A stretch of DNA of 31,084 bases, taken from contig CAYRHS010000011.1 in the NCBI GenBank assembly GCA_964424125.1, positions 1-31,084 of the forward strand. The letters run 5' to 3'. Below the pieces are notes generated by a model. The model ran no database searches, was not told the origin of the DNA, and worked only from the letters and a program-made list of their open reading frames with translations. The DNA comes from CAYRHS01 sp964424125. GTDB lineage: Bacteria > Actinomycetota > Acidimicrobiia > IMCC26256 > JAOSJL01. Below, one piece after another: positions 22,311-30,983 of the stretch. Position numbers and translations under genes: made by a program. Each line of letters opens with the position of its first letter. The first letter of the stretch is position 1.

Positions 22311-25262
22311 GTGCCCTCCACGTCCGAATCCGATCCGACCGCCGACCGAACCGGGGTCGGCGGACCCCCGCGGCGGTATTCGGCCGCGCTCGCAGCCGCC
22401 GTCGAGGGCAAGTGGCAGGACCGCTGGGAGCGCGACCGCACGTTCTGGACGCCCAACCCCACGGGCGCGCTCTCCGAGGGCTTCGAGGAGGTGGCCGGGC
22501 GCCCCAAGCTCTACGCGCTCGACATGTTCCCCTACCCGAGCGGTGCCGGGCTCCACGTCGGACACCCCCTCGGCTACATCGGCACCGACGTCTGGGCCCG
22601 CTTCCAGCGGATGCGGGGCCACAGCGTTCTCCACGCCATGGGCTACGACGCCTTCGGCCTCCCCGCCGAGCAGTTCGCGGTCCAGAGTGGTCGGCACCCT
22701 CGCGAGACCACCGAGCAGAACATCGCGACCATGCGTGGCCAGCTCCGGCGTCTGGGCCTGGCGCACGACCCGCGGCGCAGCGTCGCAACCACGGACGTCG
22801 ACTACTACCGCTGGACGCAGTGGATCTTCCTCCGGATCTTCGACGCCTGGTATGACGCGGAGCAGGATCGAGCGCGACCCGTCGGCGAGCTGATCGCCGA
22901 GCTGGAGTCGGGCGAGCGCTCGCATCCGAGCGGCCGCGCGTGGGGCGAGCTCACCGAACGTGAGCAGCGCGAGCACGTCGACGCGCAGCGCCTCGCCTAT
23001 CTCGCCGAGCAGCCCGTCAACTGGTGCCCGGCGCTCGGAACCGTCCTGGCCAACGAAGAGGTCACGCCCGAGGGTCGGAGCGAACGGGGGGACCACCCCG
23101 TGTACCGGCGACCCTTGCGGCAGTGGATGCTCTGCATCACCGCCTACGCGGATCGGCTCCTGGCAGATCTCGACCTCCTCGACTGGCCCGATCCGATCAA
23201 GCTCATGCAGCGCAACTGGATCGGCCGGAGCACGGGAGCGACCGCCCGCTTCCCGGTCGACGGCCACGAGGGTGTGGAGCTGGAGGTGTTCACCACCCGG
23301 CCCGACACGCTGTTCGGCGCGACGTACATGGTGCTGGCGCCCGAGCACCCCCTCGTCGACGAGATCGTGGCGAACGAGTGGCCGGGGGGCGACGAGTGGG
23401 CCGCCGGGGGCCCGCCGGCGTGGAGGGGGATCTTCGGCGCCGACGTCGAACCACCGGACGCGGTGGCCCGCTACCGGGAGTTCGCCGATCGCAAGACCGA
23501 GCTCGAGCGCCAGGCGGAGGGCCGGGAGAAGACCGGCGTCTTCACGGGCGCGTTCGCCGTGAATCCGACCAACGACGAGCGCATCCCGATCTTCGCGGCC
23601 GACTACGTCCTCATGGGCTACGGGACGGGAGCGATCATGGCCGTGCCCGCGCACGACCAGCGCGACTTCGAGTTCGCGCGGGAGTTCGAGCTCCCGATCG
23701 CCGGCGTCGTGCGGCCCCCGACGGCGTGGTTCGAGGAGCGGGGTCTCGCCCCGGATGCGCCGGCGGAGGATTGGCCCGAGGCCTTCACGGGTGTCGGCGC
23801 GGCGATGAACAGCGCCAACGCGGGCGTCTCGCTCGACGGGCTCGACACAGAAGCGGCGAAGGGGGCCATCGGTCGCTGGCTCGAGGAGACGGGTTGGGGT
23901 CGCCCCGCCGTGACGTACAAGCTCCGCGACTGGCTCTTCAGCCGGCAGCGGTACTGGGGCGAGCCCTTCCCGATCGTCTTCGACGGAGACGGCTTTCCCG
24001 TGGCTCTGCCCGAGTCGATGCTGCCCGTCGAGCTCCCCGAGATGGAGGATTTCGAGCCCCGCATCGTCGCCGACGACGCGGACACGCTTCCCGAACCTCC
24101 GTTCGCGCGCGCGTCGGAATGGGCGACCGTCGAGCTCGATCTGGGTGACGGACCGAAGCGGTATCGGCGCGAGCTCAACACGATGCCGCAGTGGGCCGGC
24201 TCGTGTTGGTACTACCTGCGGTACCTCGACCCGGCGAACGGCGAGGTGCTCGTCGACCCCACAGTCGAGCGGTACTGGATGCAGGGCGACCGGCCCTCGG
24301 GTGGTGTCGACCTCTACGTCGGCGGCGTGGAACACGCCGTTCTGCATCTCCTGTACGCGCGCTTCTGGCACAAGATCCTCTTCGACCTCGGCCACGTGTC
24401 CACGCCGGAGCCGTTCGCCCGACTGTTCAACCAGGGCTACATCCTCGCGGCTGCGTACCGTGACGGACGCGGCGTCTACGTGGAAGCGAGCGAGGTCGAA
24501 GCGCGCGACGGGGAGTTCTTCCACCACGGGGAGCCGGTGACTCGCGAGTTCGGCAAGATGGGCAAGAGCCTCCGCAACTCGGTCACCCCCGACGACATCT
24601 ACTCGGAGTACGGGGCCGACACGTTGCGGCTCTACGAGATGTACATGGGTCCCCTCGACGCGAGCCGGCCCTGGAACACGGACGACATCGTCGGCGTCTA
24701 CCGATTCCTCCAACGGCTGTGGCGCAACGTCGTCGACGAGGAGACGGGATCGGCAACCGTCACCGAGGCGAAGGTCGACGACGATCTCCGCCGTCTGCTC
24801 CACCGGACGATCGAGGCCGTCGCGGCCGACATGACGAACCTCGAGTTCAACACCGCGCTCGCCCGCCTCTTCGAGCTGAACAACGAGCTCAGCCGGCTCG
24901 TGGCCGATGGCGGAGGCGCACCGCGCGAGGTGGTCGAGCCGCTGGTGTTGATGGTGGCTCCGCTCGCCCCGCACGTGGCCGAGGAGCTGTGGGAGCGCCT
25001 GGGGCACGACGAATCGCTCGCCTACGAGCCCTTCCCCGAGGCCGACCCGGCATGGCTCGTCGTCGAGGAGGTCGAGATCCCGGTTCAGGTGAACGGCAAG
25101 GTCCGGGCGCGGCTGACGGTGCCCACGGGCATCGACGACGCCGAGCTCGAAGCGGCGGCTCGTGCCGACGAACGGATTCGCGCGCAGCTGGAGGGCGTCA
25201 CCGTGCGCCGTGTGGTCGTCGTTCCCGGCCGCCTCGTCAACTTCGTGGTCGGTTCGGGCTAG
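22311..25262 (+). CDS. leuS: Leucyl-tRNA synthetase
   Basis: LeuRS charges tRNA-Leu. The 983-residue protein has the class I HIGH motif as HVGH (residues 82-85 in YPSGAGLHVGHPLGY) and the KMSKS motif as KMGKS (749-753), a variant seen in actinobacterial LeuRS. The CP1 editing domain (about 300-480) has FTTRPDTLFGATYMVLAPEHP and GTGAIMAVPAHDQRD, indicating active proofreading. The anticodon-binding and C-terminal domains end with IPVQVNGKVRARLTVP. A non-homologous N-terminal stretch of about 20 residues precedes YSAALAAAVEGKWQDRW. The GTG start lies 6 bases after a TACGCT hexamer, favouring a leaderless mRNA. Confidence 0.97.
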   Translation: MPSTSESDPTADRTGVGGPPRRYSAALAAAVEGKWQDRWERDRTFWTPNPTGALSEGFEEVAGRPKLYALDMFPYPSGAGLHVGHPLGYIGTDVWARFQRMRGHSVLHAMGYDAFGLPAEQFAVQSGRHPRETTEQNIATMRGQLRRLGLAHDPRRSVATTDVDYYRWTQWIFLRIFDAWYDAEQDRARPVGELIAELESGERSHPSGRAWGELTEREQREHVDAQRLAYLAEQPVNWCPALGTVLANEEVTPEGRSERGDHPVYRRPLRQWMLCITAYADRLLADLDLLDWPDPIKLMQRNWIGRSTGATARFPVDGHEGVELEVFTTRPDTLFGATYMVLAPEHPLVDEIVANEWPGGDEWAAGGPPAWRGIFGADVEPPDAVARYREFADRKTELERQAEGREKTGVFTGAFAVNPTNDERIPIFAADYVLMGYGTGAIMAVPAHDQRDFEFAREFELPIAGVVRPPTAWFEERGLAPDAPAEDWPEAFTGVGAAMNSANAGVSLDGLDTEAAKGAIGRWLEETGWGRPAVTYKLRDWLFSRQRYWGEPFPIVFDGDGFPVALPESMLPVELPEMEDFEPRIVADDADTLPEPPFARASEWATVELDLGDGPKRYRRELNTMPQWAGSCWYYLRYLDPANGEVLVDPTVERYWMQGDRPSGGVDLYVGGVEHAVLHLLYARFWHKILFDLGHVSTPEPFARLFNQGYILAAAYRDGRGVYVEASEVEARDGEFFHHGEPVTREFGKMGKSLRNSVTPDDIYSEYGADTLRLYEMYMGPLDASRPWNTDDIVGVYRFLQRLWRNVVDEETGSATVTEAKVDDDLRRLLHRTIEAVAADMTNLEFNTALARLFELNNELSRLVADGGGAPREVVEPLVLMVAPLAPHVAEELWERLGHDESLAYEPFPEADPAWLVVEEVEIPVQVNGKVRARLTVPTGIDDAELEAAARADERIRAQLEGVTVRRVVVVPGRLVNFVVGSG

Positions 25263-25298
25263 CGTCCCGACCGCGGGTCACTCCGAGGTGATGAGGCG

Positions 25299-26360
25299 AT
25301 GAGGCTGGGCGTCGAGGCCGCGCTCGTCGGCGGCGAGTTCCAACCCGGCGACGTCGAAGTCGACGACGGTGTGATAGCCGGTGTCGGCGTTCCCGGTAGT
25401 CGGGGCCGAGGTGTGGCTGCGGCGGGCTTCGTCGACCTGCAGGTCAACGGGTTCGGTGGTGAGCGCTTCGGGTACGCCGACCTCGACGCATATCGGCGAG
25501 CGCACGAGGCCCTCGTGGCTACGGGTGTCACCGGCTACCTGCCCACACTGACTTCGGCCACGCTGGACCGGTATCCGGAGTCGGTCGCACGAGCTGCCGC
25601 TGCGGCGGAACTGCGCGGTCCCCGAGTGCTCGGCGTGCATCTGGAGGGCCCGTTCCTCTCGCCGCAACGACCGGGGGCGCACGATCCGGACTGCCTGCTC
25701 ACGCCCGACGCGGACGTCGCCGACCGGCTGCTCCGGCTGGGCCCGGTCCGGCTCGTCACGTTGGCTCCCGAGCTCCCCGGCGGCCTCGACCTCGTCACGC
25801 AGCTCACGCGGTCCGGCGCGGTCGTGGCGCTCGGGCACACGGAGGCTTCGGCCCGGGTCGCTCACGAGGCCGTCGATCGCGGCGCGGCGGCGATTACGCA
25901 CGTGTGGAACGCGCAACCTCCGTTCCGTTCTCGTGACCCCGGCGTCGTGGGCGTCGCCTTCGTACGCCCGGAGCTGACGGTCATGGCCATCGTCGACCAT
26001 GTACATCTCGCTCCGGAGACAGCCTTCGCGACCTACGTCGCGACGCGAGAACGGTTCGGCCTCGTAACCGACGCGCTCGGCGTTGTGGGCCCGTCGTCAT
26101 CGGGAGGCGCGCCCCGTCTGGCCGACGGAACGCTTGCGGGGAGCCTTCTCACAATGGACGCAGCCGTGCGAAACCTCGTCGGGCTCGGGGTATCGGTTCC
26201 TGATGCCCTGGTCGCGGCCTCATCCGTGCCCGCGCGGCTCATGGGCCGTGGCGAGCTCGCGGATCTCGTCGTCGGCACGCCGGCCGACCTGGTCGTGATC
26301 GACGAGGAGCTATCGGTCGCACGTACGATCGTCGGCGGCGAGGAGGTGTTCGCCCGATGA
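25299..26360 (+). CDS. nagA: N-acetylglucosamine-6-phosphate deacetylase
   Basis: NagA removes acetate from GlcNAc-6-phosphate, feeding amino-sugar catabolism or cell-wall recycling. The 353-residue amidohydrolase shows HLEGPFLSPQRPGAHDP (His114 onwards, with the metal-binding Glu), HTEAS (His180), ITHVWNAQPPF (His201; normally THLFNAM) and VTDALG with the catalytic Asp258. The end, GELADLVVGTPADLVVID, is typical of the family's beta domain. THVWNAQPP is a variant of the usual THLFNAMPP, so a related substrate cannot be excluded. The ATG is preceded by GAGG elements (25285-25296). No nagB or PTS gene is nearby. Confidence 0.87.
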   Translation: MRLGVEAALVGGEFQPGDVEVDDGVIAGVGVPGSRGRGVAAAGFVDLQVNGFGGERFGYADLDAYRRAHEALVATGVTGYLPTLTSATLDRYPESVARAAAAAELRGPRVLGVHLEGPFLSPQRPGAHDPDCLLTPDADVADRLLRLGPVRLVTLAPELPGGLDLVTQLTRSGAVVALGHTEASARVAHEAVDRGAAAITHVWNAQPPFRSRDPGVVGVAFVRPELTVMAIVDHVHLAPETAFATYVATRERFGLVTDALGVVGPSSSGGAPRLADGTLAGSLLTMDAAVRNLVGLGVSVPDALVAASSVPARLMGRGELADLVVGTPADLVVIDEELSVARTIVGGEEVFAR

Positions 26361-26427
26361 GGCGTGCATCGATGGCGAGCGAGCAGCGGGGACAGCGACA
26401 CTGAGGCTTCCGCCGTCGGCCGACTTC

Positions 26428-26751
26428 GTGCACGTTCCGCGACTCGACGTCGAGCGCGCGCGGCTCGTTCCCGTCCGGCGGTGGCTCCCGGGCGTGGCTG
26501 CGACCACGCTCGGGCGCTGGATCGTCGTCCGCGCGGATCGAGTCGGCGACCGGCGACTGCTCGCGCACGAGCTCGTCCACGTGCAGCAGTGGCGGGAATG
26601 GGGCGTGGCACCGTTCCTCGTGCGCTACCTGGTCGACTACGCGCTCGGCCGCGCGCGCGGCTGGTCGCACCGGCGGGCGTACGAGGAGATCCGTTTCGAG
26701 GCCGACGCGCGGCGGCGAACCACCCTCGACGGCGCCGACGGTCGCTGGTAG
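26428..26751 (+). CDS. Small HExxH protein (putative zinc metallopeptidase-like)
   Basis: The protein has 107 residues. HELVHVQQW (His47-Glu48 to His51) is an HExxH zinc-binding motif of the kind found in DUF4157-like proteins, followed by a hydrophobic stretch APFLVRYLVDYALGRARGW and a conserved-looking end AYEEIRFEADARRR that may supply a third ligand (Glu or Asp). No signal peptide is seen. The frame stays open upstream into the nagA stop region, so an earlier non-ATG start is possible; GTG 26428 is the first standard start. It lies between nagA and comEA on the same strand. Proteolytic activity is unproven for such short proteins. Confidence 0.65.
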   Translation: MHVPRLDVERARLVPVRRWLPGVAATTLGRWIVVRADRVGDRRLLAHELVHVQQWREWGVAPFLVRYLVDYALGRARGWSHRRAYEEIRFEADARRRTTLDGADGRW

Positions 26752-26850
26752 CTTCGTCGCCGACGCCCGGCCGGCGAGGCTGTCCGGGCGCTTCGCTTCC
26801 CCTCCGCTTCCTCGTCGTGCGCTTCGACGCGCCCGAGGCGAGGAGGGGAG

Positions 26851-27555
26851 ATGGCCGAGACGGTCCCACCGCCGGAGCCGCTCGCGCGTCCCGACGCGCC
26901 CGGCTCGTTCGTACCCACGCTGCTCGACCGCCTGCGCGCTCGCTGGGCCGACCCCCGCTTCGGGGTCTCCGTGCTCGCGATCGTCGCGGTCGCCGCCGGC
27001 TTCCTCTGGTACCGGGCGGGAAGCGGCCGCGCCGACGCGCCCGGGGAGGCCGCCGTCGCCACCACGGTCCCCGTGGCCGAGCCGACGACGACCACCGACG
27101 ACGGTCCGAGCCAGCTCGTCATCCACGTCGCCGGTGCCGTCGTCGAACCGGGCGTGGTCCGGGTCCCGAGCTCGGCTCGGGTGGGAGACGCGATCGAAGC
27201 TGCCGGCGGCGCGGCTCCCGACGCCGAGCTCGATCGCTTGAACCTCGCCGCTCCCCTGGAGGACGGCCAACGCGTGCTGGTCGCTCGTGTCGGCGATCCG
27301 CCCAGCGCACCGCTTCCCGAGTCGAGCGTCGGCGGGGGCGGAGGCGGAGGAGCGGACGAGGACGGTCCTGTCGACATCAACGCGGCCACGGCGAAGGACC
27401 TCGAAGAGCTCCCGGGAATCGGGCCGGTCCTCGCACAGGCGATCGTCGACGAGCGCGAACGTCGCGGTGGGTTCCGTTCCGTGAACGAGCTGCGCGACGT
27501 ACGCGGCATCGGCGAAGCGCGCTTCGCGGACCTGAAGGATCGAGTCCGCGTGTGA
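26851..27555 (+). CDS. comEA: ComEA-like DNA-binding protein
   Basis: ComEA is a membrane-anchored DNA receptor of natural transformation. The 234-residue protein has a cytoplasmic N-terminus, one membrane segment (about 37-55), a Thr/Pro-rich linker, an SLBB domain (about 90-145, VIHVAGAVVEPGVVRVP) and a C-terminal pair of helix-hairpin-helix motifs (about 173-234, DINAATAKDLEELPGIGPVL and VRGIGEARFADLKDRV). The ATG follows a GAGGGGAG ribosome-binding site. The upstream bases contain TAGCTT (26749-26754) as a possible -10. The stop overlaps the comEC GTG (GTGA). Whether the organism is competent cannot be told, since many actinobacteria keep comEA/comEC without known competence. Confidence 0.9.
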   Translation: MAETVPPPEPLARPDAPGSFVPTLLDRLRARWADPRFGVSVLAIVAVAAGFLWYRAGSGRADAPGEAAVATTVPVAEPTTTTDDGPSQLVIHVAGAVVEPGVVRVPSSARVGDAIEAAGGAAPDAELDRLNLAAPLEDGQRVLVARVGDPPSAPLPESSVGGGGGGGADEDGPVDINAATAKDLEELPGIGPVLAQAIVDERERRGGFRSVNELRDVRGIGEARFADLKDRVRV

Positions 27556-29096
27556 CCGCGGGGTTCCCGCCGCGCGCGCTCGACGCGGCCCCGATGTTCC
27601 TGGCCGCCGCCGTCGCGGCCGGCGCCCGCTTCGGGGAGTACCGCGGGCCTGCCTCGGCGCGAGCAGTGCTCGCGGTCGTGCTCGTCCTCGCGGTCATGGC
27701 GGCCGCGACCCCGGGCCGCCTCCGGGTGCTGTTGATCGTGCTCGCGCTCGCCCTCGGGGCGAGCGCGAGCATGCAACGGGCGCTCGACGGGCTCGAACGG
27801 TCGCCGCTCACGCCGCTCGTGGCCGAGCGCGTGGAGGTGGAGCTTCGGGGAACCCTGGTTTCCGATCCGACGGCCGGGAGGTTCTCGACGCACACCCGGC
27901 TCCGCGTGGATTCGTTCCGGGAACGTCCTGGCGCGGGTGATCGCCCCGGGGGGTGGCGGGACGGCGGGAATCGGCAGGTGCTCGCCACGGCCGGTGCACC
28001 CGCGGGAGGAGAGCTCGCCCTGCTCAGCGCCGGTGACCGGGTCGAGGTCCTGGGTTGGCTGGCACCGCTGTCGGGCTGGGACGAGCGCGAGCGTTGGCAA
28101 CACGCGGCGGCGCGGCTCGACGTGACCGAACTGCTCGACTTCCACGATCCGAGCGATCCACTCGTCGGATTCGCGAACCGCCTGCGGGAGACCGTCCTGC
28201 ACGGCCTCGAAGGGCTCCCGGTGAAAGAGCGCGGGCTCGTCGCCGCCGTGCTCGTCGGCGACACGCGCGACCTGCCGGCCAGCACGCTCGCGGACTTCCG
28301 CGCCGCCGGGCTCTCGCACCTCCTCGTCGTGTCGGGGTCCAACGTCGCCTTCGTACTCGCGCTCGCGGGTCCACTGCTCCACCGTCTGGGGCTCAACGGG
28401 CGATTGTTGGCCGGTGCGGCCGTCGTGCTCGTCTTCGCCGCCATGACGCGTTTCGAGCCCTCGGTCGTGCGGGCGAGCGTGATGGCGGGTCTGGCGATGG
28501 TCGCGTCGACCCTCGGCCGTCCCGCGGCCCCGACCCGGACGCTGGGGCTCACGGTCGCGGGGCTGATCCTCGTCGATCCGTTCCTGATCCACTCGGTGGC
28601 GTTCCTGCTGTCGTGTGCGGCGACGGCGGGGATCGTCGTGCTCGCGCCGGCGCTCGCTCGGCGCCTCCCCGGGCCCGCGTCGGTTCGCACCGCGGTCGCG
28701 GTCACCCTCGCGGCCCAGATCGGCGTGGCGCCGGTGCTCCTCTTCGTCTTCGGCTCCGTGCCGCTGGCGTCTGTACCCGCCAACCTCGTGGCGGCCCCGG
28801 TTGCTGCTCCGCTCACGAGCTGGGGCCTGGCTGCGGCGCTGGCGGGCGGGCTGCTCGACTCGGCCGGTGCCCTCGTGGCCCTGCTCCAGCTCCCGACGGC
28901 GGTGCTCGCGCGTGCCGTGCTCACCGTGGCCGACCTCGGCGCGCGCCTCCCGTTCGCCATGGGCCGCCGGTCCGCCCTGGGTGGGATCGCCCTGACCGCG
29001 GCCGTCGCGGCCGTCCTGCGGATCCGGCCCGTCACCCCGGATCGACGCATCCCGGTCGCTAACCTCCGCCGCGATGGCCACTCTCCGGCTCGGTGA
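27552..29096 (+). CDS. comEC: ComEC/Rec2-family membrane protein, short form without the metallo-beta-lactamase domain
   Basis: ComEC forms the inner-membrane channel for single-stranded DNA uptake. The 514-residue protein contains an N-terminal DUF4131-like region and the competence domain. It has the characteristic LVAAVLVGDTRDLPASTLADFRAAGLSHLLVVSGSN stretch (about residues 230-265) and several membrane helices up to about residue 490. It ends soon after (RRIPVANLRRDGHSPAR) with no C-terminal metallo-beta-lactamase-like nuclease domain, which full ComEC proteins (about 750 residues) have. The stop overlaps the next gene by 23 bases, so there is no room for the missing domain. The GTG overlaps the comEA stop. 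Confidence 0.88.
   Translation: MTAGFPPRALDAAPMFLAAAVAAGARFGEYRGPASARAVLAVVLVLAVMAAATPGRLRVLLIVLALALGASASMQRALDGLERSPLTPLVAERVEVELRGTLVSDPTAGRFSTHTRLRVDSFRERPGAGDRPGGWRDGGNRQVLATAGAPAGGELALLSAGDRVEVLGWLAPLSGWDERERWQHAAARLDVTELLDFHDPSDPLVGFANRLRETVLHGLEGLPVKERGLVAAVLVGDTRDLPASTLADFRAAGLSHLLVVSGSNVAFVLALAGPLLHRLGLNGRLLAGAAVVLVFAAMTRFEPSVVRASVMAGLAMVASTLGRPAAPTRTLGLTVAGLILVDPFLIHSVAFLLSCAATAGIVVLAPALARRLPGPASVRTAVAVTLAAQIGVAPVLLFVFGSVPLASVPANLVAAPVAAPLTSWGLAAALAGGLLDSAGALVALLQLPTAVLARAVLTVADLGARLPFAMGRRSALGGIALTAAVAAVLRIRPVTPDRRIPVANLRRDGHSPAR
29060..29065 (+). promoter_or_regulatory. Candidate -10 hexamer TAACCT for the folP2-like gene
   Basis: TAACCT lies inside the end of comEC and ends 8 bases before the ATG at 29074. 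There is no clear ribosome-binding site. Confidence 0.4.
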
Positions 29097-29919
29097 CCAG
29101 CGCTTCGAGTTGACGACCCGGGCTCTTGTGATGGGGATCCTCAACCGCACCCCCGACTCCTTCTTCGACCACGGAGCGACCTTCGAGCTCGACGCGCTGC
29201 TCCGGCGTGCGGACGCGCTGGTCGCCGACGGCGCCGACCTGCTCGACATCGGCGGCGTCAAAGCAGGGCCCGGGCCCGAGGTGGGCGAGCGCGAGGAGCT
29301 CGACCGCGTGATCCCCGCGCTCCAACAGCTGGCGCGGCGTTTCGACGTGCCGCTGTCGGTCGACACGTGGCGGGCGACGGTCCTCGACGAGGCGTGCCGA
29401 GCCGGGGCGGTGATCGGCAACGACATCAGCGGATTCGCCGATCCGGAATACCTCGCCGTGGCGGCGAAACACGACGCCGCCGTCGTTGCGACCCACATCC
29501 GCCTGGCGCCGCGCGTTCCCGACCCGGCCCCGCACTACGACGACCTGGTCGACGACGTACGCGCCTTCCTCCTCGATCGGGCGGCATCCGCGGAGGCGGC
29601 CGGCATCGATCGCGAACGGATCATGCTCGACGCGGGACTCGATCTTGGCAAGACGCCCGCGCAGAGCGCGGTTCTGCTCCGCGAGAGCTGCGCCCTCGCC
29701 CAGCTCGGCTACTCACTGTTCCTCTCGGCGTCGAACAAGCGGTTCTTGGGCGAGCTCCTCGGCGTCCCGGTCGACGACCGCCGCGAGGCGTCACTCGCGG
29801 CCGTCGCCTACGGCGTCGCGCACGGCGTGCGGGTGGTCAGGGTCCACGACGTCCTCGGGTCGGTTCGCGTCGCGCGCATGACGGCCGCCCTGCTCGAGGC
29901 CGAGCGTCCGGGTCGATGA
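29074..29919 (+). CDS. folP2: Dihydropteroate synthase-like protein (FolP2 type)
   Basis: The 281-residue TIM-barrel protein resembles dihydropteroate synthase but follows the FolP2 paralogue: LVMGILNRTPDSFFDHGATF, DIGGVKAGPG where classical FolP has DIGGESTRPG, LSVDTWRATV, LSASNKRFLG instead of the SRK motif, and RVHDVLGS at the end. The THIRLAPRV region replaces the HM(Q/R)G substrate loop. Mycobacterial FolP2 does not replace FolP1 in folate synthesis and its role is unclear, so folate activity should not be assumed. The ATG overlaps the last 23 bases of comEC, and the stop overlaps holA (ATGA). Confidence 0.83.
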   Translation: MATLRLGDQRFELTTRALVMGILNRTPDSFFDHGATFELDALLRRADALVADGADLLDIGGVKAGPGPEVGEREELDRVIPALQQLARRFDVPLSVDTWRATVLDEACRAGAVIGNDISGFADPEYLAVAAKHDAAVVATHIRLAPRVPDPAPHYDDLVDDVRAFLLDRAASAEAAGIDRERIMLDAGLDLGKTPAQSAVLLRESCALAQLGYSLFLSASNKRFLGELLGVPVDDRREASLAAVAYGVAHGVRVVRVHDVLGSVRVARMTAALLEAERPGR

Positions 29920-30983
29920 CCGTCCACCTGGTCAAGGGCGAGGACCCCGACGCTCGCGTACGCGCCCTGCAGACGCTCGTGGCGGAGCTCGTTGGTGACG
30001 ACGACCGCAGCCTCGCCGTCGAGGAGCACACCGTGCCCGGACGCGACGGAACGGTCGAGGAACGGACGCAGGTGGCGGCCGCGGTGGCGACCGCGGCCGC
30101 GAGCCCTCCCTTCGGGACCGCCGTTCGCATCGTCGTGCTGCGCGACGTCGGGGCGCTGACGACCGAGGACGCGAGCCCCGTGGTCGAGTACCTGGCGGCA
30201 CCGCTCGAGACGACCGAGCTCGTCCTGGTCGGTGGGGGCGGTCGCGTCCCGGCGTCGATCACCAAGGCGCTGAAGTCGGCCGGTGCGAAGGAGCATGCGG
30301 TCAAGGCGAGCGGTACGCGCGAGCAGCTCGAACGCGAGCTCCGCGCGGCGGGCGTGTCGCTCACCGACTCCGCCCGCAAGCGGGTGGAGGACCATCTCGC
30401 CGAGGACGCGGCGCGGGTGCCGGAGCTCGTCGAGGTGTTGCGCGCGGCCGGCGGCGACCGGACGCTCCTCGACGAGCACGACATCGCTCCCTACCTCGGT
30501 GAGCTCGGCACCGTGAAGCCCTGGGAGCTCACCAACGCGATCGAGGCCGGCGACGTCGGCGGCGCCCTCACTGTGCTCCATCGGCTGTTGCACGCGACCG
30601 GCGGATCGCAGGCCAAGCCGATGCACCCGCTCCAGATCATGGCGATGCTGCATAACTCGGTGCGGCGCCTGCTGCGGGTGGACGATCCCGAGATCGTCGG
30701 CGAGACGGACGCGGCCGCCGCGCTCACCGAGCTCGCGGGCCGTTCGGTCAAGCCCTATCCGGCGCGCAAGGCGCTCGATCAGGCACGTGCGTGGGGCAGC
30801 GACGGGCTCCGGCTCGCCGTCGACCTCCTGGCCGCGGCCGACCTCGAGCTGCGGGGGGCGACTGCCCTCCCGGGCTCGGCGGTACTGGAGGTGCTGGTGG
30901 CCCGACTCGCCGGGATCGCGGCGAGCAGCCGACCGCGAGGTCGGAACGCGGGGCGCCGGCCTCGCCGGCGCTCGAGTGCCTAG
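29916..30983 (+). CDS. holA: DNA polymerase III delta subunit
   Basis: HolA is the clamp-loader subunit that opens the sliding clamp. The 355-residue protein begins VHLVKGEDPDARVRALQTLV (first strand/Walker-like start of delta), has the middle strand region LVLVGGGGRVPASITKALKSAGAKEHAV and a C-terminal helical part (QIMAMLHNSVRRLLRVDDP, LTELAGRSVKPYPARKALDQA, LLAAADLELRG). That pattern is typical of actinobacterial HolA. The position after comEA-comEC and tail-to-tail with rpsT is the classic neighbourhood and supports the call. The ATG overlaps the folP2-like stop. The stop TAG shares a CTAG with the rpsT stop. Confidence 0.93.
   Translation: MTVHLVKGEDPDARVRALQTLVAELVGDDDRSLAVEEHTVPGRDGTVEERTQVAAAVATAAASPPFGTAVRIVVLRDVGALTTEDASPVVEYLAAPLETTELVLVGGGGRVPASITKALKSAGAKEHAVKASGTREQLERELRAAGVSLTDSARKRVEDHLAEDAARVPELVEVLRAAGGDRTLLDEHDIAPYLGELGTVKPWELTNAIEAGDVGGALTVLHRLLHATGGSQAKPMHPLQIMAMLHNSVRRLLRVDDPEIVGETDAAAALTELAGRSVKPYPARKALDQARAWGSDGLRLAVDLLAAADLELRGATALPGSAVLEVLVARLAGIAASSRPRGRNAGRRPRRRSSA

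Noticed and set aside
20132..22855. Long plus-strand open frame across the ATPase, tRNA and leuS start
   Set aside because: It is the antisense of the P-type ATPase continuing through the tRNA; composition is low-information and no domain is visible.
26364..27551. Upstream extension of the comEC frame
   Set aside because: It is an Arg-rich out-of-frame shadow of the HExxH protein and comEA; real comEC begins at GTG 27552.
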